A stretch of DNA of 64,000 nt from JAATFS01 sp037145635 (lineage in GTDB: Bacteria > Pseudomonadota > Gammaproteobacteria > Xanthomonadales > Xanthomonadaceae). Positions 1 through 8,485 of this stretch are shown here, piece after piece. Location: the NCBI GenBank assembly GCA_037145635.1, contig JBBCXB010000003.1, forward strand, positions 372,001 through 436,000, given 5' to 3'. Within the stretch, counting starts at the first letter, position 1; every line of letters begins with the position of its first letter. The notes under the pieces are model-generated. The model was not told the origin of the DNA. It saw nothing but the letters and a program-made list of their open reading frames with translations, and did not search any database. The translations under genes were made by a program, and so were the position numbers.

Positions 1-51
1 GGCCTCGGCGAAGGTGCAGGCATGCGGAAGGGGGGGTACGGCGACATCCAT
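1..51 (-). CDS. 5' end of an unidentified gene, cut by the window edge
   Basis: Reading leftward from an ATG at 51 gives an open frame of 17 codons (MDVAVPPLPHACTFAEA) that runs off the window. It is divergent from the LysR regulator that follows. LysR genes commonly face the gene they control, so this is a plausible target of that regulator. The fragment is too short to assign a family; the N-terminus is only loosely reminiscent of Rieske-type oxygenase starts, and I would not rely on that. Confidence 0.35.
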   Translation of the reverse strand, partial: MDVAVPPLPHACTFAEA

Positions 52-209
52 GGATTCCAGATCTCTCGCGGCGGAAGGGTTCCGTCCGGCAGGGCCGGCG
101 GCTACGTGATCGCGGACGAATTGACTCTAGGAACCGATGGGTGTGTGATCAACAATCGTTTTTCAGCGTTCCCATTGCAAAAAACGCAACACGACCCCCG
201 GCGCCGCTC

Positions 210-1133
210 ATGCTCACGTTCTCCCGCTTCACCCGCTATTTCATCGAGGTCGCGCGCTGCGGCAGCATCCGCAAGGCCTCCGAGGTGCTGCACGTGTCGG
301 CCTCGGCGATCGACCGGCAGATCCTCAAGGCCGAGGAGGAGCTCGGCGCGCAGCTGTTCGAGCGGCTGCCCGGGCGGCTGCGGCTGACCGCCGCCGGCGA
401 GTTGCTGCTGGTGGACGTGCGCCAGTGGGAGAAGGCCTATGCGCGCACGCTGGAGCGCTTCGACGATCTCAAGGGGCTGCGCCGCGGCCATGTCGAGATC
501 GCGATGATCGACGCGCTTAGCGAGGGCCTGGTGCCGGAGGCGGTGGCCGGGCTGATCCAGCAGTACCCCGGCGTCACCTTCAACCTGTCCACCGCCGACA
601 ACCAGGGCGTGGTTGACCGGGTCGCCGCCTCCGACGTGGACTTCGGCCTGCTGCTGGACCCGGTCAGCAGCGCGGCACTGGAAGTACGGGCCTTCGCCGA
701 CATCCCGCTGGGCATCGCGATGCCGCCGGGGCACCCGCTGGCGGACCGGCCCGCGCTGCAGTTGAACGAGACCCTGGAGTACGGCCTGCTGCTGCCGTCG
801 GCGCCGCTGATCGTCAGCGAGCACGCCAAGGTGCTGTACCAGCGCCAGCACATCGACGTGAAGCGGCACACGCACTGCAACGACGTGCGCACGCTGCGCG
901 CGCTGGTGCGCAACGGCGTGGGCGTGGCGCTGATGTCGTGGCTGGACGCCGCGCCGGACGTGGCCGCCGGGCGGCTGGCGTTCGTGCCGTTCCGCCAGCA
1001 CCTGACCAAGCCGATGACGCTGGCGCTGTGCGTGGCCCCGCAGCGGCAGCTGTCGCGCTCGGCGCAGATGGCGATCCAGGCGCTCGCCACGCGGATCGAG
1101 GCGATGGCGGCCGGCGCGGCCGCGGAGGCGTGA
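210..1133 (+). CDS. LysR-family transcriptional regulator
   Basis: A 307-residue protein of usual LysR length. The N-terminal 60 residues form the winged helix-turn-helix, with the pattern YFIEVARCGSIRKASEVLHVS followed by a recognition-helix segment (SAIDRQILKAEEELGAQLFER). Residues 90-295 fit the periplasmic-binding-like effector domain. The frame is open further upstream to an ATG at 141, but the ATG at 210 puts the helix-turn-helix at the normal distance from the N-terminus and is preferred. The divergent partial gene at the left edge is the likely target. The region between them (52-209) would hold the operator and is less GC-rich than its surroundings. Ligand unknown. Confidence 0.85.
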   Translation: MLTFSRFTRYFIEVARCGSIRKASEVLHVSASAIDRQILKAEEELGAQLFERLPGRLRLTAAGELLLVDVRQWEKAYARTLERFDDLKGLRRGHVEIAMIDALSEGLVPEAVAGLIQQYPGVTFNLSTADNQGVVDRVAASDVDFGLLLDPVSSAALEVRAFADIPLGIAMPPGHPLADRPALQLNETLEYGLLLPSAPLIVSEHAKVLYQRQHIDVKRHTHCNDVRTLRALVRNGVGVALMSWLDAAPDVAAGRLAFVPFRQHLTKPMTLALCVAPQRQLSRSAQMAIQALATRIEAMAAGAAAEA

Positions 1134-1217
1134 CCCGGCCGGCGTGACCGGGGCGCGCGGCGGCCGCGGCGGCGGCCGCTACAATGGCCGGCTCCCGCTT
1201 TCCGGATGGCTCGTGGC

Positions 1218-2045
1218 ATGCAGTTGATCGATATCGGCGCCAATCTCACCCACGATTCCTTCGACCGCGATCGCGACGCGGTGCTGCAGCGCGCGCAGGC
1301 GGCCGGGGCGGTGCAGATGGTCGTCACCGGCGCCAGCCGCGAGCATTCGCCGCTGGCGCTGCGGCTGGCGCAGGCGCATCCCGGCACGCTGTTCGCCACC
1401 GCCGGCGTGCACCCGCACCATGCCCTGGAATACACCGACGAGTGCGACGCGGAGATGCGTGCGCTGCATGCGCACCCGGAGGTGGTCGCGGTGGGCGAGT
1501 GCGGGCTGGACTACTTCCGCGACTTCGCGCCGCGGCCGGCGCAGCGCAAGGCGTTCGCGCGGCAGCTGCAGCTGGCCGGCGACCTGGCCGCCGCCGGCAC
1601 CCGCAAGCCGCTGTTCCTGCACCAGCGCGATGCGCATGCCGACTTCCTCGACGTGATGAAGGACTTCGATGGCCGCCACGGGCCGGCAGTGGTGCACTGC
1701 TTCACCGGCACCCGCGAGGAGCTGTTCGACTACCTGGATCGCGACTGGTACATCGGCATCACCGGCTGGCTGTGCGACGAGCGCCGCGGCGCGCACCTGC
1801 GCGAGCTGGTGCGGCATATCCCGGCCGAGCGGCTGATGATCGAGACCGATGCGCCCTACCTGCTGCCGCGCACGCTCAGGCCGATGCCCAAGGACCGCCG
1901 CAACGAGCCGGCGTTCCTGGCCCATATCGCCGAGGAGGTGGCACGCGACCGTGGCGAGGCCGTCGCCGCGGTCGCCGCGCGCACCACGGCCAACGCGCGG
2001 CGCTTCTTCGGCCTGCCCGAGCCGGCGCCCGCGACCGCGGGGTGA
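1218..2045 (+). CDS. tatD: TatD-family metal-dependent hydrolase (DNase)
   Basis: A 275-residue TIM-barrel hydrolase of the TatD family, Mg-dependent nucleases that act on 3' DNA ends in DNA repair and quality control. Visible family marks are the opening LIDIGANLTHDSF, GLDYFRDF with its metal-binding Glu/Asp, the HQRDAH and HCFTG histidines, and the closing ETDAPYL aspartate. An ATG at 1206 is also in frame; the ATG at 1218 matches the family start better. A TACAAT hexamer at 1180-1185 is a good -10 candidate. The gene stands alone, converging with the VOC gene downstream. Confidence 0.92.
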   Translation: MQLIDIGANLTHDSFDRDRDAVLQRAQAAGAVQMVVTGASREHSPLALRLAQAHPGTLFATAGVHPHHALEYTDECDAEMRALHAHPEVVAVGECGLDYFRDFAPRPAQRKAFARQLQLAGDLAAAGTRKPLFLHQRDAHADFLDVMKDFDGRHGPAVVHCFTGTREELFDYLDRDWYIGITGWLCDERRGAHLRELVRHIPAERLMIETDAPYLLPRTLRPMPKDRRNEPAFLAHIAEEVARDRGEAVAAVAARTTANARRFFGLPEPAPATAG

Positions 2046-2111
2046 CGCCGCGGCGTCGAGCGCGGTCCCGCGCTCAGCGCCAGCGGCCGGCCACGCAGGT
2101 GCGTGGCCCGC

Positions 2112-2780
2112 TCAGGCGGCCAGCAGTTCCCAGCCCTCGGCATCGCGCAGGCGCAGGCCGGCCTGCGGTCCCCGTACGGTGAGCCGCAGCCCCTGCGCCC
2201 ACGGCAGCTGGCGCAGCTCGGGGAACCAGCGGCGCCGGGGTTCCACCACGATCAGCAGGCCTTCGTGATCGCCCAGCGGGGCGAAGGCGTCCGAGGCCGC
2301 GCCCAGCGGCTGTGCGCCGAAGTGGTTGGCGACGCTGGTGACCACGGCGGGGACGTTCGCGCTGGGCAGGCCGACTTCGCTCAGGCACTGCAGCTCGCGG
2401 CCGTGGAAGGCCCCGTGGCCGGCCCCGCGGCCGCCCAGCGGCGCGCGCGCGATCAGCTCCAGCACCGCGCCGTCGGGGCCGGCGAAGTACACCGACTCCG
2501 ACTGCCAGGGGCCGTCCAGGCGGAACTGCTCGCGCCCCTGCGGATCGGCCAGCAGCGGCACCCGCTCGCGCAGCCAGGCGGTCGCGGCCGCGAAGCGGTC
2601 CGGTGCCACGTTGAACGCCAGGTGCAGGCTGCCCACCGCGCGTTCGGCCGCCACCGGTTCGAGCGTGCTCCAGCCGATGCGGACACCGTCGCCGCTCACC
2701 GGCAGCTGCAGCACATCGCGATAGAACGCCCGGGTGGAAGCCGGATCGAGGGTGGGCAGCAGCAGATGCATGAGGCGCAT
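2112..2780 (-). CDS. VOC (glyoxalase/bleomycin-resistance fold) family protein
   Basis: A 222-residue protein with two vicinal-oxygen-chelate modules. The first begins LMHLLLPTLDPASTRAFYRDVL, the usual first strand and helix, and ends ESVYFAGPDGAVLELIAR, which carries the metal-site Glu. The second half (about 130-222) is a diverged repeat of the same fold. Family members are metal-dependent lyases, dioxygenases or binding proteins, and the substrate cannot be read from sequence. It converges with tatD and is divergent from the cupin gene. It probably has its own promoter between 2781 and 2960. Confidence 0.75.
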   Translation of the reverse strand: MRLMHLLLPTLDPASTRAFYRDVLQLPVSGDGVRIGWSTLEPVAAERAVGSLHLAFNVAPDRFAAATAWLRERVPLLADPQGREQFRLDGPWQSESVYFAGPDGAVLELIARAPLGGRGAGHGAFHGRELQCLSEVGLPSANVPAVVTSVANHFGAQPLGAASDAFAPLGDHEGLLIVVEPRRRWFPELRQLPWAQGLRLTVRGPQAGLRLRDAEGWELLAA

Positions 2781-2960
2781 GGGGCGGAGCTCGTTGAGCG
2801 AAGGGCGCCATTACACGACCTCAAGTCAGGTTGAGGTCAAGCGCTCCGGCCTGCCGCCTGCGTGCCCGCTGTACCTGTGCACTTCGCTGCGAGCTGCTCC
2901 TGTCGGCGTACGTCCCCCGCCGCTAACGTGCGGATCCCATGGACAGCTTCCGGAACGACG

Positions 2961-3341
2961 ATGCCTCCCGATACGCATGCGCCTCGCCTCCAGGCGATCG
3001 ACCTGCTGCGCGAGTTCGCCCTGCTCGCCGAAGGTCCCCCCGCGGTGGTGGCGGACCTGAACGACCACCAGGTCACGCTGCTGCGCATGGAGGGCGGGCA
3101 CGGCTGGCGCGAGCGCCGCGATGGCGACGCCGCGTACCTGGTGCTGGAGGGCGAGCTGCGCATCGACCTGGAACAGGGGCACCTGTGGCTGCGGCGGGGC
3201 GAGCTGCTGGTGATGCCGCGCGGACGCCGCTACCGTCCGTTCGCGCTGCAGGCCCGGGTACTGCTGCTCGAACCCCGGCGCGCCGCCGGCCGCCGGCGCC
3301 TGGGTGATCCGGCGGCCGGGCCCGGCCGGCTGCGCGGCTGA
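2961..3341 (+). CDS. small cupin-domain protein
   Basis: A 126-residue protein with one cupin barrel: strands run through GDAAYLVLEGELRIDLEQGHLWLRRGELLVMPRG, the usual glycine turns of cupin motifs 1 and 2. The metal-binding histidines of motif 1 are largely absent, so it may be a non-catalytic binding protein. The frame stays open upstream to 2862, but the ATG at 2961 gives the normal domain edge. The last 15 residues are Arg/Gly-rich and low in information. No operon partner. Function unknown. Confidence 0.65.
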   Translation: MPPDTHAPRLQAIDLLREFALLAEGPPAVVADLNDHQVTLLRMEGGHGWRERRDGDAAYLVLEGELRIDLEQGHLWLRRGELLVMPRGRRYRPFALQARVLLLEPRRAAGRRRLGDPAAGPGRLRG

Positions 3342-3392
3342 ACTCCCCCCGCGCGGCGGTCTCGGCGACGGCGCGGCCGCGCGCCGGGCCGC

Positions 3393-4286
3393 TCAGCTCG
3401 GCAACGACCGCCGCGCCAGCGCCCACAGGTTGGCCGCCGCCGCGGGCCGCCCGCCGCCCGGCGAGACCGCCAGCGCCAGCCGCGCCCACGGCATGTGACC
3501 CTCGATGTCCAGGTAGCGCACGCCCGGCAGCTGCAGCTGCGTGGTCGAGGCCGGCACCACCGACACGCCCAGCTCGGCCGCCACCAGGTTGACGATGGAC
3601 GACATCTGCGGCGCCTCCTGGGTGATGCGCAGGCTGAAGCCGGCCTGGCGGCAGGCCGCCAGGATCTCGTCGTAGAGGCTGGTGCCGAAGCTGCGCGGGA
3701 ACAGGATGAAGGGCTCGCCGGCCAGTGCCGCCAGCGGCGCACGCTCGCGTGCGGCCAGCGGATGCGCGGCCGGCACCGCGATCTTCATCGGCTCGTCGGG
3801 GAACTTCAGCAGGCGCAGTTCGGGCGGCGTGGCCACCGAGTAGCGGATGAAGGCCGCATCCAGCCGCCCGCTGCCGAGGTCGGCGAGCAGGCCGGCGGTG
3901 TTGGTCTCCTCCAGCAGTAGTTCCACCTGCGGCCATTGCCGGCGGAAGTCGCGGATCAGCGACGGCACCACCGGGTTGAACGCCGCCGACGCGGTGAAGC
4001 CCAGGCGCAGCCGCCCGGATTCGCCACGGGCGATGCGGCGCGGCGTCTCGGCGGCGCGCTCGACGTCGGCCAGCACGCGGCGCACCTCGACCAGGAACGC
4101 CTCGCCGGCCTCGGTGAGGGTGGCGCCGCTGTGGGTGCGGTGGAACAGGGCGGTGCCGAGCTCGCGTTCCAGCGCCTGGATCTGCTGGCTCAGCGGCGGC
4201 TGGCCGATGCCCACGCGGAGCGCGGCCTGGGTGAAGGTGCCGGCCTCGGCGACCGCCAGGAAGTAGCGGAGGTGGCGCAGTTCCAC
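3393..4286 (-). CDS. LysR-family regulator, ynfL-like
   Basis: A 297-residue LysR protein beginning MELRHLRYFLAVAEAGTFTQAALRVGI, a classic helix-turn-helix with PPLSQQIQALERELG as recognition helix. Residues 90-290 are the effector domain. It faces the MFS exporter gene, the same arrangement as ynfL-ynfM in E. coli, so it probably controls that transporter. The intergenic region contains the AT-rich stretch CATCATATATTGG that could hold operator and -10. Inducer unknown. Confidence 0.88.
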   Translation of the reverse strand: MELRHLRYFLAVAEAGTFTQAALRVGIGQPPLSQQIQALERELGTALFHRTHSGATLTEAGEAFLVEVRRVLADVERAAETPRRIARGESGRLRLGFTASAAFNPVVPSLIRDFRRQWPQVELLLEETNTAGLLADLGSGRLDAAFIRYSVATPPELRLLKFPDEPMKIAVPAAHPLAARERAPLAALAGEPFILFPRSFGTSLYDEILAACRQAGFSLRITQEAPQMSSIVNLVAAELGVSVVPASTTQLQLPGVRYLDIEGHMPWARLALAVSPGGGRPAAAANLWALARRSLPS

Positions 4287-4387
4287 GGGTATCTGTATCG
4301 CATATGGAAGGTGCGAGCATCATATATTGGACAGGGGGTGGGGCGGCCCCAATACTGGCGCCCCTGTTCGCTACCCCCGCCGCCCCC

Positions 4388-5644
4388 GTGAACTCCACTT
4401 CCCGCGCCGCCTCGCCGGCCGACACCTCGGATGCGCCGGCGCTGGGCCGGATCCGCATCGCGCTGTTCCTGGCCGGGTTCGCCACGTTCTCGCTGCTGTA
4501 CAGCGTGCAGCCGCTGCTGCCGGAGTTCGCGCGCGAGTTCGGGGTGGACGCGGCCACCAGTTCGCTGCCGCTGTCGCTGGCCACCGGCGCGCTGGCGATC
4601 GCGATCTTCTGCGCCGGCGCGGTCTCGGAGAACCTGGGCCGACGCGGGCTGATGTTCGGCTCGATCGCGCTGGCGGCCGCGCTCAACCTGGTGGCGGCGT
4701 TCCTGCCGCACTGGGGCGCGCTGGTGGCGGTGCGCACGCTGTCGGGGCTGGCGCTGGGCGGCGTGCCGGCGGTGGCGATGGTGTACCTGGCCGAGGAACT
4801 GCCCGCCGCCAGGCTCGGTGCGGCGACCGGCCTGTACGTGGCCGGCAACGCCTTCGGCGGCATGAGCGGGCGCATCCTGATGAGCGTGCTCACCGACCAC
4901 TACGACTGGCGCGTGGCGCTGGCCAGCCTGAGCGTGTTCGACGGCCTGTGTGCGCTGGCCTTCCTGTGGCTGCTGCCGCCGTCGCGGCACTTCGTCGCCC
5001 GCCACGGGCTCAACCTGCAGTACCACCTGCGCGCCTGGAGCGGCCACCTGCGCGACCGCCACCTGCCGTGGCTGTTCGCGCTGCCGTTCCTGCTGATGGG
5101 CACCTTCGTCAGCGTCTACAACTACGCCGGCTTCCGCCTGGGCGGGCCGGAGTTCGGGCTGAGCCAGAGCCAGATCGGGCTGATCTTCAGTGCCTACGTG
5201 TTCGGCATCGTCAGTTCGTCGGTGGCCGGGGCGGCCTCGGACCGCTTCGGGCGCGGGCCGGTGGTCAGTGCCGGCATCGGCGTGGCGCTGCTGGGCGTGG
5301 CGCTGACGCTGGCGCACCGGTTGCCGCTGGTGGTGGGCGGCATCGTGCTGCTGACCATCGGCTTCTTCGTCGCGCACTCGGCGGCCAGCGCCTGGGTCGG
5401 CCGGCTCGGCGGCGCCAACCGCAGCCATGCCGCCTCGCTGTACCTGCTGGCGTACTACACCGGCGCCAGCGTGATCGGCTCGGTGAGCGGGGGGTTCTGG
5501 CAGCACGGCGGCTGGGGAGCGCTGGCCGGCTTCTGCCTGGCGTTGCTGGCGGTCGCGCTGGCGGCCGCCCATGTGCTGCGCCGCGGCGCCGACGATTCGC
5601 GGCCCTACGGGCGCTTCGCGCCGCATCCGCCGCGGGGCGAGTGA
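4388..5644 (+). CDS. MFS transporter, YnfM-like exporter
   Basis: A 12-helix major facilitator of about 418 residues when started at GTG 4388. An in-frame ATG at 4304 lies only 17 bp from the divergent LysR start and would leave no room for a promoter. The first helix is IALFLAGFATFSLLYSVQPLLPEF, the inter-helix 2-3 motif is ENLGRRG, and a second DRFGRG loop marks the C-half. YnfM-group members are inner-membrane drug/sugar exporters. Pairing with the divergent LysR gene supports that reading. A short dyad (ACAGGGG at 4331-4337, CCCCTGT at 4361-4367) lies just upstream. It converges with the chemotaxis receptor gene. Confidence 0.85.
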   Translation: MNSTSRAASPADTSDAPALGRIRIALFLAGFATFSLLYSVQPLLPEFAREFGVDAATSSLPLSLATGALAIAIFCAGAVSENLGRRGLMFGSIALAAALNLVAAFLPHWGALVAVRTLSGLALGGVPAVAMVYLAEELPAARLGAATGLYVAGNAFGGMSGRILMSVLTDHYDWRVALASLSVFDGLCALAFLWLLPPSRHFVARHGLNLQYHLRAWSGHLRDRHLPWLFALPFLLMGTFVSVYNYAGFRLGGPEFGLSQSQIGLIFSAYVFGIVSSSVAGAASDRFGRGPVVSAGIGVALLGVALTLAHRLPLVVGGIVLLTIGFFVAHSAASAWVGRLGGANRSHAASLYLLAYYTGASVIGSVSGGFWQHGGWGALAGFCLALLAVALAAAHVLRRGADDSRPYGRFAPHPPRGE

Positions 5645-5700
5645 ACGGCGGGTCGGGCGCCGCCTTGCGCCGACCGACTGACGGCCGGCGCCGTCGCGGC

Positions 5701-7839
5701 TCAGGCCACCGCCGCCAGGGCCGGGCGGGCCGGCCGCGCGCCCTCGTCCACGCGGAACGCGGCCACCGCCGAGGACAGCTGGCCGGCCTGTTCCTCCATG
5801 CTCTGCGCCGCGGCGCTGGCCTCCTCCACCAGCGCGGCGTTCTGCTGGGTGGCTTCGTCCATCTGGGTGATGGTCTGGTTGACCTGCTCGATGCCGGCCG
5901 ACTGCTCCTGCGAGGCGGCGGAGATCTCGGCCATGATGCCGGTCACGCGCTGCACCGAATCGACGATGCTGCCCATGGTGTCGCCGGCCTGGCCGACCAG
6001 CAGCGAGCCTTCGCCGACCCGGGCCGAGGAATCGACGATCAGGCCCTTGATCTCCTTGGCCGCCTCGGCCGAACGCTGCGCCAGCGTGCGCACCTCGGAG
6101 GCGACCACGGCGAAGCCGCGGCCCTGTTCGCCGGCGCGCGCCGCCTCGACCGCGGCGTTCAGCGCCAGGATGTTGGTCTGGAACGCGATGCCGTCGATCA
6201 CCGAGATGATCTCGCCGATCTGGCGGGACGAGGACTCGATCCCGGCCATGGTGTCCACCACCTGGCGCACCACCGCGCCGCCCTGGCCGGCGATGTCGGC
6301 CGCGGCCTGCGCCAGCGCGTTGGCCTGGCGGGCGTGCTCGGCGTTCTGCCGCACCGTGGAAGTCAGCTCCTCCATCGACGCGGCGGTCTCCTCGAGGCTG
6401 GCGGCCTGCTGCTCGGTGCGGCGCGACAGGTCCTGGTTGCCCACCGCGATCTCGTTGGCGGCGCCATCGATGCTGGCCGAGGCGCGCTGGATCCGCGCCA
6501 CGATGTCGGCCAGCTGGCGCACGGTGGCGTTGGCGTCGTCGCGCATGGTGGCGAACACGCCGTGGAACTGGCCGTCCATCCGCTGCGTCAGGTCGCCGTC
6601 GGCGATCGCGCGCAGCAGTTGCGACAGCGCCGCCAGGTTGGTGTCGGCGGTGGCCATCAGCTGGTTGAGGTCCTCGATCATCGCGCGGAAGTCGTACTCG
6701 AACCCGGCGGCATCGCCGCGCACGCTGAAGTCGCCGGCCGCCGCGGCCCCGGCCAGGCGCTTGACCTCGGCATTGATCGCGCCGAGGTTGCGCTGCACCG
6801 TGGCCATGGTGTCGCTGATCTGCTGCTTCTCGCCCGGCAGCGGCGGCATGCTCTCGCTGAGGTCGCCGACCGCGTAGCGCTGCATCAGCGCCACGGTGCG
6901 CATCTTGGTGTCGATGTGTTCGCCGACCAGGCGGTTGGTGTCGCGCACCAGCCGGGCGTAGTCGCCCGGGAACAGCGACTCGTCCATGCGGTAGCTGATC
7001 TGGCCGGCGTCGTGGCGCTCGCTCAGCACGCGCTGCGCCGCCAGGACCGCCTGCAGCCGGTCCTGCATGTGCTTCATGCTGGTCAGCAGCTGGCCCGGCT
7101 CGTCGGTGGTGCGCGCCTCGATGGGATCGTCCAGGCGGCCGTCGGCGATGGCGCGGGCGGCCTGGGTGGCGCGCCGCATCGGCGTGGTGATGGCGCGGGT
7201 GACCAGCCAGCCGAGGCCGATGGCGACCAGCACCAGCGCCGCCAGGGTGGCGTAGGTGGCGATCAGGGTGCGGCGGTACGAGGCCTTGGCCTGCGCGGTG
7301 GTCAGCGCCAGCTGGCGCACGTTGTAGGCGCTCAGTCCCTTGAGGGCGGCGAACAGGTCGCGGCGGGCGGCCTGGGCGTCCTGGTCCGACAGGCGCTGCG
7401 CGCCGGCGAAGTCGCCGGCCCCGATGGCGGCCACGATGCGCGTGTGGTCGCCGAAGTAGCGGGTGCGTGCGGCCTTGACCTTGTCGTACAGGGCCAGCTC
7501 CTCCGCGCTGGCGCCGGGGATCGCGGCATAGGCGCCCTCTTCGGCCTCGATCTGGGTCCGGGTCGCGGCCAGGCGCCGGTCGTAGTCGGCGATCAGGTCC
7601 GGCTTCCCCTGCGCGGCGATCTGGCTGATCTCGAACAGGCGGTACTCGCCCAGGTGGGCGCGCATCTCGGCCAGGTACTGCACGCCGGGCATCCATTCCT
7701 CGCTGATCTCCACCAGGTCGTCGTTGCTGGCATGCAGGCGGGCCAGGGTGAACACGCCCAGCGCGATGGTCATCGCGCTGGTGACGGTGAAGGCGATGGC
7801 CAGCTTTCGGGCGATCGGGAGGTTCTGGAACCACTGCAT
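5701..7839 (-). CDS. methyl-accepting chemotaxis protein with four-helix-bundle sensor
   Basis: A 712-residue transmembrane chemoreceptor. Residues 10-31 and about 190-213 are membrane helices bracketing a periplasmic four-helix-bundle ligand domain. A HAMP domain follows at 215-265, with further HAMP-like segments to about 440. The signalling hairpin tip has the conserved IDGIAFQTNILALNAAVEAA and GRGFAVVASEVRTLA. The C-terminus ends in an Ala/Pro tail without a CheR/CheB docking pentapeptide, so adaptation probably depends on other receptors. The upstream region carries a sigma-28-type promoter, tying the gene to the flagellar regulon. Ligand unknown. Confidence 0.95.
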   Translation of the reverse strand: MQWFQNLPIARKLAIAFTVTSAMTIALGVFTLARLHASNDDLVEISEEWMPGVQYLAEMRAHLGEYRLFEISQIAAQGKPDLIADYDRRLAATRTQIEAEEGAYAAIPGASAEELALYDKVKAARTRYFGDHTRIVAAIGAGDFAGAQRLSDQDAQAARRDLFAALKGLSAYNVRQLALTTAQAKASYRRTLIATYATLAALVLVAIGLGWLVTRAITTPMRRATQAARAIADGRLDDPIEARTTDEPGQLLTSMKHMQDRLQAVLAAQRVLSERHDAGQISYRMDESLFPGDYARLVRDTNRLVGEHIDTKMRTVALMQRYAVGDLSESMPPLPGEKQQISDTMATVQRNLGAINAEVKRLAGAAAAGDFSVRGDAAGFEYDFRAMIEDLNQLMATADTNLAALSQLLRAIADGDLTQRMDGQFHGVFATMRDDANATVRQLADIVARIQRASASIDGAANEIAVGNQDLSRRTEQQAASLEETAASMEELTSTVRQNAEHARQANALAQAAADIAGQGGAVVRQVVDTMAGIESSSRQIGEIISVIDGIAFQTNILALNAAVEAARAGEQGRGFAVVASEVRTLAQRSAEAAKEIKGLIVDSSARVGEGSLLVGQAGDTMGSIVDSVQRVTGIMAEISAASQEQSAGIEQVNQTITQMDEATQQNAALVEEASAAAQSMEEQAGQLSSAVAAFRVDEGARPARPALAAVA

Positions 7840-7880
7840 GCGGGTAGGCCTTGCGCGGATGACGGAGAGAGAGCTGACGA

Positions 7881-7907
7881 GTAGCGGCCGTGGCGACGGT
7901 TACTTGA
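7881..7907 (-). promoter_or_regulatory. sigma-28 (FliA) promoter for the chemotaxis receptor
   Basis: On the minus strand the element reads TCAAG, 14 bases, then GCCGCTAC. The flagellar sigma-28 consensus in this group is close to TCAAG-N14-15-GCCGATAA, so the -35 and spacing fit exactly and the -10 fits at 6 of 8 positions. It ends about 40 bases upstream of the receptor start, a sensible leader length. Confidence 0.65.
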
Positions 7908-8046
7908 AGCGTGGGCGTGAACGATTAATGCGCAGGAGGGTCCGGCGCTGCCGCAACCGGCCCGCGGCGCCCCGCAGGGCACGGTTTCGCGTACGGTTCA
8001 TCTGCACGCAACGATCATTCGCGCAAGGCATCCCCGGGCCGAATCC

Positions 8047-8460
8047 ATGACAAGACAACAACTCGTGAGCGCGGTACTGGAAGGCATGCGCAGGTCCGAG
8101 GCCCGCCGTGCCCGGGCATCGGCCTTCAGCCTGCGCCTGCAGGACGAGATCGGCGGGACCTACGGCACCGTCACCGAGGCCACCGAGGTGGTCGTGCGGT
8201 TGCTCGACGACCCCGCCGCGGTGACGCGCATGGGCCGCGCCGGTGTGGTGGCGGTCGGCGAGATCGTGTGCTCGGTCTGGAGCCTGAGCGGCGGCGATCG
8301 CGAGGCCCTGTCGGCCTGGATGGGCACGCCGCACCCGGCCCTGGCGCAGCGCTCGCCGCGGCAGTGCATCCGCGAGGGCGATGTCGGCGGCCTGCTGGCG
8401 CTGGTCCAGGGCGGCGGCGTGGCCGGCGAGCTGCGCGCGCTGGCCGCCCCCGCGCGTTGA
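8047..8460 (+). CDS. small protein with a ParS/MbcA-like (DUF2384) C-terminus
   Basis: A 137-residue protein. The C-terminal 45 residues (GDREALSAWMGTPHPAL, then SPRQCIREGD and LLALV) resemble the toxin-binding domain of Xre/MbcA/ParS antitoxins, whose signature is W-x2-T-P-N-x-A-L then a T-P-x-x-L segment. Here the usual Asn is His, and an Arg/Gln-rich segment replaces the second motif. The N-terminal 60 residues are helical without a clear DNA-binding motif. No RES-domain toxin is next to it; the next gene, 25 bp downstream on the same strand, is an NAD-dependent sirtuin. Function is inferred only. Confidence 0.55.
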   Translation: MTRQQLVSAVLEGMRRSEARRARASAFSLRLQDEIGGTYGTVTEATEVVVRLLDDPAAVTRMGRAGVVAVGEIVCSVWSLSGGDREALSAWMGTPHPALAQRSPRQCIREGDVGGLLALVQGGGVAGELRALAAPAR

Positions 8461-8485
8461 GCCCGGTGCGGCACCGCCCCGGACC

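Noticed and set aside
4190..7834. Minus-strand frame of about 1200 codons over the MFS and receptor genes
   Set aside because: Out-of-frame reading of the chemoreceptor and antisense of the MFS gene; no family sequence.
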